From: Kiritimatiellia bacterium
GTDB lineage: Bacteria > Verrucomicrobiota > Kiritimatiellia > SLAD01
Direction of reading: 5' to 3'
Assembly (NCBI GenBank): GCA_007128275.1
Contig: SKXR01000238.1
Coordinates: forward strand, 1 to 6,836
DNA: 6,836 nucleotides
In this document: piece by piece, positions 1 to 6,771 of the stretch
Layout: the number at the start of each line of letters is the position of its first letter
How positions within the stretch are numbered: position 1 is the first letter of the stretch
The notes under the pieces: model-generated
Database searches by the model: none
What the model was told of the DNA's origin: nothing
What the model saw: only the letters and a program-made list of their open reading frames with translations
Position numbers and translations under genes: made by a program

Positions 1-1
1 A

Positions 2-1213
2 CGCGTCCTCATGCGGGTGGACTTCAATGTCCTCATTGAAAACGGGACGGTATCCGATGACACGCGTATCCGCGCGGCGTTGCCGACCATTGAGCATGCG
101 TTGAAAGCAGGCGCGCGTTCCGTGATTCTGATGAGCCATTTGGGACGCCCTAAAGGCAAGCCCAATCCCGAATTCACGTTGAAGCCGGTGGCCGACTATC
201 TGGCCAAGCTCGTCAGCGCGCCGGTGGAATTTGCGTCGGATTGCGTGGGCGATGCCGTGAAGGCCCAAGCGGACGCCCTGAAGCCCGGCGGCATTCTCCT
301 GCTCGAAAATGTGCGGTTTTACCCGGAAGAAGAAGGCAAGGCCAAAGTGGCCGACGACGCCACGGACGAGCAGAAAGCGGCGGCCAAGGCGGAGATGAAG
401 GATAAGCAGAAGGCCTTCGCCAAACAGCTCGCCGAACTCGGCGATGTGTACGTGAACGACGCCTTCGGCGCCGCGCATCGCTCCCACGCATCCACCGCGG
501 TGGTCACGAAGTATTTCGAGCGCAACGCGGCCGGGTTGTTGATGGAGAAGGAACTGGCCTATTTGGGGAAGGCGTTGGCGAATCCGGATCGGCCGTTCGT
601 CGCCATTCTTGGCGGCGCGAAGATCAGCGGAAAGATCGATGTCATCATCAATCTGCTGGGCAAAGTGAACCTCCTGTTGATCGGCGGCGGAATGACCTAT
701 ACGTTTTTCGCGGCAAAAGGGATACCCGTAGGCAATTCGTTGGTGGAGGAAGACAAGATTGATTTGGCCCGGGACATTTTGGAGAAGGCCAAGGCCGCGG
801 GCATTCATCTGCATTTGCCGGTGGATCATGTGATCGCCGACCAGTTCAGCGCCGAGGCCCGGACGGAAACGGTCGGGGAAGACGGCATCAAGGACGGTTG
901 GATGGCGCTGGACATCGGGCCCGAAACCATCAAACTGTTCAGCGCATTGATTGCCGAGGCGAAGACGGTCGTTTGGAACGGGCCGATGGGCTGTTTTGAG
1001 ATGGAACCGTTTGCGAAGGGCACCCTCGGGGTGGCCCAAGCCGTAGCCGACGCCGATTGCGTCAGTATCATCGGCGGCGGCGACAGCGTGAGCGCGGTGA
1101 ATCGTTCGGGGTTGGCCGAAAAGATGACGCATATCAGCACGGGCGGCGGCGCCAGCTTGGAATTTCTGGAAGGAAAAGAACTGCCGGGCGTGACGGCATT
1201 GACCGACAAATAG
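2..1213 (+). CDS. pgk: Phosphoglycerate kinase, 5'-truncated by window edge
   Basis: Phosphoglycerate kinase is a cytoplasmic glycolytic enzyme that transfers phosphate from 1,3-bisphosphoglycerate to ADP. The reading frame is already open at base 2 and reads RVLMRVDFNV, matching the family's N-terminal 'RVLVRVDFNVP'. The ATG at 11 is therefore an internal Met and the true start lies upstream of the window. Counting that Met as residue 1, visible motifs are the substrate-binding RVDFN (2-6), SHLGRPKG (42-49) and HRSHAST (156-162), then GGAKISGK (201-208), NGPMGCFE (323-330), the nucleotide-binding GGGDS (355-359) and STGGGAS (376-382). Both lobes are complete to the normal C-terminus (EFLEGKELPGV). 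Oddities are Leu instead of Pro after DFNV, and a charged Lys/Ala-rich insertion at about 109-135, before the GDVYVNDAFG motif. It sits 60 bases upstream of tpiA. Identification is secure. Confidence 0.97.
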   Translation, partial: RVLMRVDFNVLIENGTVSDDTRIRAALPTIEHALKAGARSVILMSHLGRPKGKPNPEFTLKPVADYLAKLVSAPVEFASDCVGDAVKAQADALKPGGILLLENVRFYPEEEGKAKVADDATDEQKAAAKAEMKDKQKAFAKQLAELGDVYVNDAFGAAHRSHASTAVVTKYFERNAAGLLMEKELAYLGKALANPDRPFVAILGGAKISGKIDVIINLLGKVNLLLIGGGMTYTFFAAKGIPVGNSLVEEDKIDLARDILEKAKAAGIHLHLPVDHVIADQFSAEARTETVGEDGIKDGWMALDIGPETIKLFSALIAEAKTVVWNGPMGCFEMEPFAKGTLGVAQAVADADCVSIIGGGDSVSAVNRSGLAEKMTHISTGGGASLEFLEGKELPGVTALTDK

Positions 1214-1273
1214 GGCGAATCGTCACCGGAGCCGACACCCATAACCGATAACTAGTAACGAAGTACCTGTCTT

Positions 1274-2029
1274 ATGAGAAAACCGATTATTGCCGGAAAC
1301 TGGAAGATGAACAACACGGTGGCCGAGGCGATTGCCTTGGCCGAGGATATCAAGCGCGATCTGGCGAATTGCAGCGAGGTGGACGTGGTGTTGTGTCCTC
1401 CTTTCACGGCGTTGAAGGCGGTGAGCGATGCCATTACCGGCTCGCACCTGGATCTCGGCGCCCAGAACATGCACTGGGAAGCGTCGGGCGCCTACACGGG
1501 CGAAGTCGCCCCCGGCATGCTCCGCGAATTGTTCTGTCATTATGTCATTCTCGGACACAGCGAGCGTCGCGCCTATTTCCATGAGACGGACGAGATTGTG
1601 AACAAGAAGGTCAAAGCCGCCCTCGCGGCGAATCTGCGCCCGATTGTGTGCGTCGGCGAATTGCTGGAAGACCGCGACGCAAACCGTACGGAAACCGTGG
1701 TGGAAGCGCAGGTTCGGGGCAGCTTGGCGGGATTGTCTTCGCGAGAGTGGCTTGATGTGGTGATCGCCTATGAACCGGTCTGGGCCATCGGCACAGGTCG
1801 CACGGCGTCTCCGGAACAGGCGCAGGACGCGCACGCGTTCATTCGTACGGTCATCCAAAGCATGGCGGACGAATCGGTGGCGCAATCCGTGCGGATCCAG
1901 TACGGTGGCAGCATGAAACCGTCCAACGCCGTGGAGTTGTTGCGTCAACCGGACATCGACGGCGGGTTAATCGGCGGCGCGGCCCTTGAAGCGCGTTCGT
2001 TCGTGGATATTGTAAAAGCAGGTATGTAA
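1274..2029 (+). CDS. tpiA: Triosephosphate isomerase
   Basis: Triosephosphate isomerase interconverts dihydroxyacetone phosphate and glyceraldehyde 3-phosphate in the cytoplasm. The 251-residue length is normal for the family. All active-site elements are visible: AGNWKMN with catalytic Lys11, the GHSERR motif with catalytic His95, CVGE (126-129), catalytic Glu167 in AYEPVWAIGTG, the flexible phosphate-gripping loop 6 (about 168-178), YGGS (210-213) and GLIGGAAL (231-238). Loop 6 ends GTGRTA rather than the common GTGKTA, a conservative Lys-to-Arg change at 176. The ATG at 1274 is chosen because MRKPIIAGNWKMN aligns with the family N-terminus. No strong ribosome binding site precedes it. Position between pgk and secG suggests co-transcription; the pgk-tpiA-secG order is common in bacteria. 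Confidence 0.98.
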   Translation: MRKPIIAGNWKMNNTVAEAIALAEDIKRDLANCSEVDVVLCPPFTALKAVSDAITGSHLDLGAQNMHWEASGAYTGEVAPGMLRELFCHYVILGHSERRAYFHETDEIVNKKVKAALAANLRPIVCVGELLEDRDANRTETVVEAQVRGSLAGLSSREWLDVVIAYEPVWAIGTGRTASPEQAQDAHAFIRTVIQSMADESVAQSVRIQYGGSMKPSNAVELLRQPDIDGGLIGGAALEARSFVDIVKAGM

Positions 2030-2046
2030 GGTAGGGTGCAGGTATT

Positions 2047-2478
2047 ATGACGATTCTAACGGCCATCTTATTTTCCGTGGAGGCGATCTGCAGTGTGCTG
2101 CTGATCACCATCATTCTCATGCAGAAAGCCAAGGGCGGCGGATTGGGTGTGGCCTTCGGTGCGGGGGTTAGCGAAAACCTGTTCGGATCGCGGACCGGGA
2201 ACGTGCTGACCAAAGGCACGGTCATTATCGCCATTATCTTCATGGTCAACACGGTCGCGCTGGCGATTATTTTTGCGCGCAGTCATGATGCGACCTTGAT
2301 GGATGCACACATGCCGGCCACCCGGCCCCCCGCGCAACAGCAGCAGCGGCCGGCGCCGCGGGAACAGTTGCCGGCCGTGCCGACGCCCGAGACGGGGGCG
2401 GATCCGTCCATGTTTGAACCCTCGGCACCCGCCGTAGAGGTTCCCGCGCCCGTCGACGTTGAGCCGATCGAAGACTAA
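2047..2478 (+). CDS. secG: Preprotein translocase subunit SecG
   Basis: SecG is a small inner-membrane subunit that joins SecY and SecE and assists SecA-driven protein export. The protein has 143 residues. It has two predicted membrane segments (about 3-25 and 57-77), separated by the glycine-rich family loop: KAKGGGLGVAFGAG (27-40), then SENLFGSRTGNVLTK (42-56). After the second segment there is an extended Pro/Gln/Ala-rich and finally acidic tail (about 86-143), which looks disordered; bacterial SecG proteins often have such variable tails. The ATG follows tpiA by 17 bases, with a TAGGG at 2032-2036 as a modest ribosome-binding candidate. Its place directly after tpiA is a frequent bacterial arrangement and strengthens the call. 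Topology is inferred from hydrophobicity alone. Confidence 0.93.
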   Translation: MTILTAILFSVEAICSVLLITIILMQKAKGGGLGVAFGAGVSENLFGSRTGNVLTKGTVIIAIIFMVNTVALAIIFARSHDATLMDAHMPATRPPAQQQQRPAPREQLPAVPTPETGADPSMFEPSAPAVEVPAPVDVEPIED

Positions 2479-2490
2479 GTGTGACGCGCG

Positions 2491-2497
2491 GGAGGGG
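2491..2497 (+). promoter_or_regulatory. Ribosome binding site for the solute-binding lipoprotein
   Basis: GGAGGGG lies 12 bases before the ATG at 2510, in the 31-base gap after secG. The spacing is slightly long, but this is the only purine-rich Shine-Dalgarno-like stretch here. It supports the ATG at 2510 over the in-frame TTG at 2459, which lies inside secG. Confidence 0.5.
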
Positions 2498-2509
2498 CGC
2501 ATACGTATA

Positions 2510-4366
2510 ATGGCATTCTCCAGCAACCGTAGACCGTGGTACATGCTCGCCGTGTGGGCGGCGATGGCGGTTTCCGGATCAGGATGCGGACGCGGCGCGT
2601 TGGACATCGGCTACGAAGGCGAGATGGTCATGTACAGCGAGACGTCGCGCATCCGCAGTCTCGACCCGATCAAGGCCGGCGACGTGCCCTCCGCCCATGC
2701 CAACGCGCGCATCTACGAAGGCCTCCTTGAATACCATTACCTCGACCGACCGTACCGGGTCGTTCCGTTGTTGGCCGAGGCCATGCCCGAGGTGTCCGAG
2801 GATGGATTGACCTACACCTTCCGCATCCGTCGCGGCATCTATTTCCAGGACAATCCCTGTTTTGTGGAAACGGACGGCAAAGGCCGCGAACTCACGGCCG
2901 AAGATTTCATCTATTCCATCAAGCGCGTGGCCGATGTACGTAATGCGTCCACCGGATACTGGGTGTTTCGCGACCGCATTGTGGGTTTGGACGCCTTCCG
3001 CGAAACCACGACGGGCGATGAGCCCACGGACTACGACATGGATGTCGAAGGCCTTCAGGCGCCCGACCCGTACACCTTGGTGATTCGTCTCACGAAACCG
3101 TATCCCCAATTGTTGCACATCCTGACGATGCACTACGCCCATGCAATTCCTCGCGAGGCCGTGGAATATTACGGCAGGGAGTTCGTCAATAACCCGGTCG
3201 GCACGGGGCCGTATATCCTGAAGTCGTGGCAGCGCAATTATCGGATCGAATTCGTGCGCAACCCGAAATGGGAGGAAACCGGCCGCGTGGAGCGCTATCC
3301 GGACACGGGCGCGCCCGGCGATGCCGAGGCGGGTTTGTTGGAGGATGCCGGGAAACCCATTCCATTCATCGATCGGGTCATCCAGTATGTGGTCGGCGAT
3401 CCGTCCACCCAGTGGTTGATGTTTCTTGCGGGGCAATTCGAGTCGTCCGGCATCTCGCGGGATAACTGGGACGCCGTGCTGACGGAAACCCGGGATTTGA
3501 GCGAGGATCTCGTGGAGCGGGGCATCCAACTCCATTCGTCGCCGGCCATGTGGGTGGCCTACACGGCCTTCAACATGGACGATCCCGTGGTGGGACAGTC
3601 CGCCGACCCCGAGAAGGATCATCGCAATCGAAAGCTGCGCCAGGCCATGGCGCACGCGTTCAATTACGACGAGTGGATCGCCTTCCATAATCATCGGCTC
3701 ATGGAGCCGACCGGCCCGATACCGCCCGGCGTGTCCGGCTACGTCGAGCGGGATGTGCCGTATCCCTTCGATCTGGCCCGCGCCCGCGAGTTGCTGGTCG
3801 AAGCCGGATATCCGGAAGGGCGCGATCCGGCCACAGGCCGACGCCTCCAATTGACCCTTGAAATAGGGGCCGCCGACAGTCCCGACGTGCGGCAAGGGGT
3901 CGAGCTGTTTGCGCAATTCATGGATCAGATCGGTCTTGTCATCAATCCCAGTTACAACCACTGGCCGGCGTTTCTCGAGAAACTTTCGCGCGGCCAGGCG
4001 CAAATGTTTCAGTTGGGCTGGGTGGCCGATTACCCGGACGCCGAGAATTTTCTGCAACTGTTCTACGGGCCAAACCGTTCGCCCGGACCGAATCATACGC
4101 AGTATGCGAACAAGGAATTCGATGAAATGTACGTGAGGTTCCGGACCATGCACGACACGCCGGAACGCACGGAATTGGCCCAGCGCATGGCGGATATCGT
4201 CATCGAGGACAGTCCTTGGCTCTTTACGGGCATTCCGGTTTCGTACGGCCTGTTCCAGGCATGGCTTCAGAACTATAAGCGCCACGATTTCCCGTACGGC
4301 ATGGGGAAGTACTACAAGATTGACGTGGACCAGCGACGGGAATGGCGAGCGACATACGGCCAGTGA
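2510..4366 (+). CDS. Peptide-type ABC transporter solute-binding lipoprotein (SBP_bac_5 / DppA-OppA family)
   Basis: This is a 618-residue extracytoplasmic solute-binding protein of the family that captures oligopeptides, dipeptides and related solutes and delivers them to a DppBC-type permease pair. From the ATG at 2510 it begins with positive charges (NRRPWY), a hydrophobic stretch, and a Cys at 26 in SGSGC. This reads as a lipoprotein signal peptide with an atypical lipobox (Gly, not Leu, at -3). The mature part shows family features: SLDPIKAGD near the N-terminus, LTAEDFIYSIKRV, NNPVGTGPY (227-235), QAMAHAFNYDEW and GWVADYPDAENF (about 503-514). It is longer than many family members because of charged or acidic inserts, for example around the RYPDTGAPGDAEAG segment. 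An in-frame TTG at 2459 would give 635 residues but would bury the signal peptide and overlap secG. Two permease genes follow immediately. The substrate cannot be told from sequence; peptides are the default for the family. Confidence 0.92.
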   Translation: MAFSSNRRPWYMLAVWAAMAVSGSGCGRGALDIGYEGEMVMYSETSRIRSLDPIKAGDVPSAHANARIYEGLLEYHYLDRPYRVVPLLAEAMPEVSEDGLTYTFRIRRGIYFQDNPCFVETDGKGRELTAEDFIYSIKRVADVRNASTGYWVFRDRIVGLDAFRETTTGDEPTDYDMDVEGLQAPDPYTLVIRLTKPYPQLLHILTMHYAHAIPREAVEYYGREFVNNPVGTGPYILKSWQRNYRIEFVRNPKWEETGRVERYPDTGAPGDAEAGLLEDAGKPIPFIDRVIQYVVGDPSTQWLMFLAGQFESSGISRDNWDAVLTETRDLSEDLVERGIQLHSSPAMWVAYTAFNMDDPVVGQSADPEKDHRNRKLRQAMAHAFNYDEWIAFHNHRLMEPTGPIPPGVSGYVERDVPYPFDLARARELLVEAGYPEGRDPATGRRLQLTLEIGAADSPDVRQGVELFAQFMDQIGLVINPSYNHWPAFLEKLSRGQAQMFQLGWVADYPDAENFLQLFYGPNRSPGPNHTQYANKEFDEMYVRFRTMHDTPERTELAQRMADIVIEDSPWLFTGIPVSYGLFQAWLQNYKRHDFPYGMGKYYKIDVDQRREWRATYGQ

Positions 4367-5745
4367 GCAAGTACATGGGACGCTATATCATACGGCGAAT
4401 AGGACAAATGATTCCCATCGTGTTTGGGGTCATGCTGATCACCTTTATCCTGTTCAACATGGTCGGTGGCAGCCCGGCCTTGTTGCTGCTGGGGCGCCAC
4501 GTGTCGCCCCAGGCGTTGGAGGAATTTGATGAAGTCCGCGGCTTCAACAAGCCGCTGGTCTTCGGTTGGTGGAGCGGGACGCGGGCGTATGACGATACCC
4601 CATTCGATGCGCATGCCGGGGCGTGGCGGGCGCTGGAGGCGGTCGAACATCAACCGGCGACGGATGACGCGCCCGCTCATATTCGGTTACCGTCCGGCAC
4701 GCATGCGATCCCGCTGAACTTCGCACCGCGCGCGAACACCGGTTTCCGATGGGTGATCGAGTATCGGCTAACGGATACGGGATCGGCGGCGCTGCTCTTC
4801 GCAGAGGCGCCCGAGGATGAAGATCCGGATGCGGAACGGATGGAGCGGCGTGTGGAATTACCGCCGGCGGAGCGATGGAGCCGTGCGACGGTGCGATTCG
4901 GCAGCGGCGCGGAACCGGCCGGGCTGAATATGCGCATGGAAGTGGCGGAAGGCGCGTCCCTCGACATACGCCGGATGGAACTGCAACGGCGCGCGAACCA
5001 TCCATTGGATTCGCAGTTCGTCTTCTATCTGGGACAGATATTCAAGGGGGATCTGGGATACTCGGAGAGCATGAACCAGCCCATTGCGCAGATGATCCGC
5101 CAAGGCGTTGTTCCCTCGCTGATGTTGACCGTTCCGATCTTCCTTATCGGGCTCGTGATCTCCATCAGCCTCTCGCTGGTGTGTGCCTTCTACCGAAACA
5201 CATGGGTGGATCGCAGTCTGGTGATCATGGCCGTGGCGTTGATGAGCATCAACTATCTGGTATGGATTGTGGTCGGCCAATATCTCGCGGCCTATCGGTG
5301 GGGTTGGTTCCCGGTATGGGGATTCGAGTCCTGGATCTATTTGGTGTTGCCCGTGACCATCGGCGTCATCAGCGGGTTGGGCAACGATGTCCGATTCTAT
5401 CGGACCATCATGCTCGATGAGATGTATAAGGAATATGTGCGGACGGCTTTCGCCAAGGGCGTTGGCAAACGGAGTGTCCTGTTCAAGCATGTCTTGAAGA
5501 ACGCGATGATCGCGGTGATCACCAACGTGGTGATCGCCATTCCCTTCCTGTACACCGGCAGTCTGTTGCTCGAGAGTTTCTTTGGCATCCCCGGGCTGGG
5601 CTATATGGCGGTGAACGCGATCATGTCGTCCGACGTCGACGTCATTCGCGCCATCGTCCTGATCGGCGCGGTGTTGTACGTCGTCGCCAATCTGGCCACC
5701 GATATCTGTTACGCGTTCGTGGATCCGAGGGTGAAATTGAAGTGA
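4342..5745 (+). CDS. DppB/OppB-type ABC transporter permease with a large periplasmic-loop insertion
   Basis: This is an inner-membrane channel subunit of a peptide-class importer (binding-protein-dependent transport inner-membrane component family). From ATG 4342 it has 467 residues, against roughly 300-340 for ordinary DppB/OppB. The N-terminus YMGRYIIRRIGQMIPIVFGV with a membrane segment at about 22-41 is typical, and SPQALEEFDEVRGFNKPL matches the start of the family's periplasmic loop. About 150 foreign residues follow before the family resumes at DSQFVFYLGQIFKGDLGYS. Further membrane segments lie near 257-281, 292-316, 331-347, 385-408 and 432-453. The cytoplasmic EAA loop that docks the ATPase is YVRTAFAKGVGKRSVLFKH (365-383). 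The C-terminus FVDPRVKLK is normal for the family. The start is uncertain. ATG 4342 overlaps the upstream gene by 25 bases, GTG 4363 gives a GTGA stop/start overlap, and ATG 4375 aligns best with the usual family N-terminus. The frame is intact across the insertion, with no sign of decay. Confidence 0.93.
   Translation: MASDIRPVSKYMGRYIIRRIGQMIPIVFGVMLITFILFNMVGGSPALLLLGRHVSPQALEEFDEVRGFNKPLVFGWWSGTRAYDDTPFDAHAGAWRALEAVEHQPATDDAPAHIRLPSGTHAIPLNFAPRANTGFRWVIEYRLTDTGSAALLFAEAPEDEDPDAERMERRVELPPAERWSRATVRFGSGAEPAGLNMRMEVAEGASLDIRRMELQRRANHPLDSQFVFYLGQIFKGDLGYSESMNQPIAQMIRQGVVPSLMLTVPIFLIGLVISISLSLVCAFYRNTWVDRSLVIMAVALMSINYLVWIVVGQYLAAYRWGWFPVWGFESWIYLVLPVTIGVISGLGNDVRFYRTIMLDEMYKEYVRTAFAKGVGKRSVLFKHVLKNAMIAVITNVVIAIPFLYTGSLLLESFFGIPGLGYMAVNAIMSSDVDVIRAIVLIGAVLYVVANLATDICYAFVDPRVKLK
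4561..5007 (+). other. Inserted periplasmic domain within permease B
   Basis: Residues about 74-222 (numbered from ATG 4342) interrupt the first periplasmic loop of the DppB-like permease. There is no hydrophobic membrane-spanning stretch within it. The sequence alternates short beta-like strands with charged turns: GFRWVIEYRL (134-143), AALLFAE, RRVELPPAERWSRATVRF (169-186), LNMRMEV (195-201), SLDIRRMELQRR (206-217). The order 'strand, W-S-R-x-T-V-x-F, hydrophobic-alternating strand, D-I-R-R-M-E-L' resembles the last strands of carbohydrate-binding or galactose-binding-like jelly-roll modules. An acidic stretch (EAPEDEDPDAE, 155-165) sits in the middle. The fold assignment is inference from pattern; the existence and location of the insertion are seen directly by comparison with the remembered family consensus. 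Confidence 0.65.
5727..5734 (+). promoter_or_regulatory. Ribosome binding site deciding the GTG start of permease C
   Basis: GAGGGTGA lies 7 bases before the GTG at 5742, inside the last codons of permease B. Its strength and spacing favour the GTG, which overlaps the upstream TGA as GTGA, over the in-frame ATG at 5754. Confidence 0.55.
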
Positions 5746-6731
5746 CCACGCACATGGATAACTTGGAACAAACCACACGCTCCCTTTGGGGCGACGCGTG
5801 GCATCGATTGCGCCGAAATCGGTTGGCGATGATCTGCCTGGGCATCGTGATCCTTTATACGGCCCTCGCGGCCTACGGCGAAGTCGTCTATCGCTGGCAT
5901 CAGTGGAAGGATATTACGCCGAGTTATCAGCGAACGAATATTGAGATGCAGTACCTTCCCCCGAGTCCGTTCCGGCAACCCTTTGCCTTGGAAGGGGATG
6001 TGGATGCCGGGTTTGGCGGGCGCATGAGCGCCGGGTTGCGCGAATTGACCCGGCACCCGCTGGGCACGGACGGGTTGGGGCGGGATGTCCTGCAGCGCCT
6101 GATTCAGGGGACGCGCATTGCGTATATGGTCGGCATTGTCGTCTCGCTGATCGCCATTCCCATCGGCGTGATTCTTGGATGTCTTGCCGGGTATTTTCGC
6201 GGGCGCGTTGACGATTTCATCGTGTGGTTGTATTCCACCTTTGCGGCCATTCCGGGGTTGTTGTTTATTCTGGCGATTGCCATGGTGGTGGGCCGCGGCT
6301 TGCTCGGCGTCTATCTCGGTATCGGGCTGACCATTTGGGTCGGTTTATGCCGTCTCATTCGAGGGGAAGTCATCAAGCATGGGGAGCGCCCGTATGTCGC
6401 CGCCGCGCACGCGCTGGGATTGGGGCATACCCGCATCATCTTTCGCCACATACTTCCGAACGTGTTTCATGTGGTTATCGTGACGTTCACGCTCATGTTC
6501 CCCGCCGCGATCGGTACGGAAGTGTTTCTGAGTTTTCTCGGGATCGGCGCGCAGGGCGAACCGTCGTGGGGGATCATGATCAGCAACGCGCGGTTGCGGT
6601 TATGGCATGGAGTCTGGTGGGAAATGGCCGCGGCGACCACGGCATTGTTCTTCATCGTGCTGGCCTTTAATTTGTTGGGCGACGCGTTGCGCGACGCGTT
6701 GGACCCGCGCCTGAGGACGGGGCGACAATGA
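5742..6731 (+). CDS. DppC/OppC-type ABC transporter permease
   Basis: This is the second inner-membrane channel subunit of the importer, expected to pair with the preceding permease. It has 329 residues from a GTG start that overlaps the upstream stop codon by four bases, implying translational coupling. Family features in order are: an N-terminal amphipathic stretch with WHRLRRNRLAM (20-30), a first membrane segment (about 28-46), a periplasmic loop, the hallmark HPLGTDGLGRDVLQRL (105-120), and membrane segments near 125-149, 159-182, 187-204, 241-263 and 295-316. The ATPase-docking EAA loop is YVAAAHALGLGHTRIIFRH (218-236), followed by ILPN. SFLGIGAQGEPSWG (264-277) and the C-terminal LGDALRDALDPR (312-323) are also typical. 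The periplasmic stretch between the first membrane segment and HPLGTD (about 50-104) is somewhat long. No ATPase gene is visible after it in the window. Confidence 0.95.
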   Translation: MTTHMDNLEQTTRSLWGDAWHRLRRNRLAMICLGIVILYTALAAYGEVVYRWHQWKDITPSYQRTNIEMQYLPPSPFRQPFALEGDVDAGFGGRMSAGLRELTRHPLGTDGLGRDVLQRLIQGTRIAYMVGIVVSLIAIPIGVILGCLAGYFRGRVDDFIVWLYSTFAAIPGLLFILAIAMVVGRGLLGVYLGIGLTIWVGLCRLIRGEVIKHGERPYVAAAHALGLGHTRIIFRHILPNVFHVVIVTFTLMFPAAIGTEVFLSFLGIGAQGEPSWGIMISNARLRLWHGVWWEMAAATTALFFIVLAFNLLGDALRDALDPRLRTGRQ

Positions 6732-6771
6732 GTGTGATCAAAATTCATTTCACAACCCATGCGCGGCTCGG

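Noticed and set aside
1199..1252. Possible promoter before tpiA (TTGACC at 1199-1204 and GATAAC at 1247-1252)
   Set aside because: The hexamer-like elements are separated by 42 bases, far from the usual 16-18, and TTGACC is inside the pgk coding sequence. The 60-base gap shows nothing else convincing.
1223..1948. 241-codon - strand frame opposite tpiA
   Set aside because: It is antisense to a complete triosephosphate isomerase with all catalytic residues, and its translation shows no family resemblance.
2579..4285. Very long open frame (568 codons) on the - strand opposite the solute-binding protein
   Set aside because: It lies entirely antisense to a gene with clear family motifs. Its translation is rich in His/Arg/Gly with no recognisable domain, as expected of a codon-bias shadow in GC-rich DNA.
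5632..5643. Palindrome GACGTCGACGTC
   Set aside because: It lies in coding sequence and is explained by the Asp-Val-Asp-Val codons of permease B; there is no reason to call it an operator.
4858..5778. 306-codon - strand frame opposite permease B
   Set aside because: The His/Asp-rich translation without motifs is the antisense shadow of membrane-segment codons in a secure permease gene.
6679..6701. Tandem GCGACGCGTTG repeat near the end of permease C
   Set aside because: It encodes the conserved family motif GDALRDALDP, so the repetition is explained by protein sequence and codon preference.
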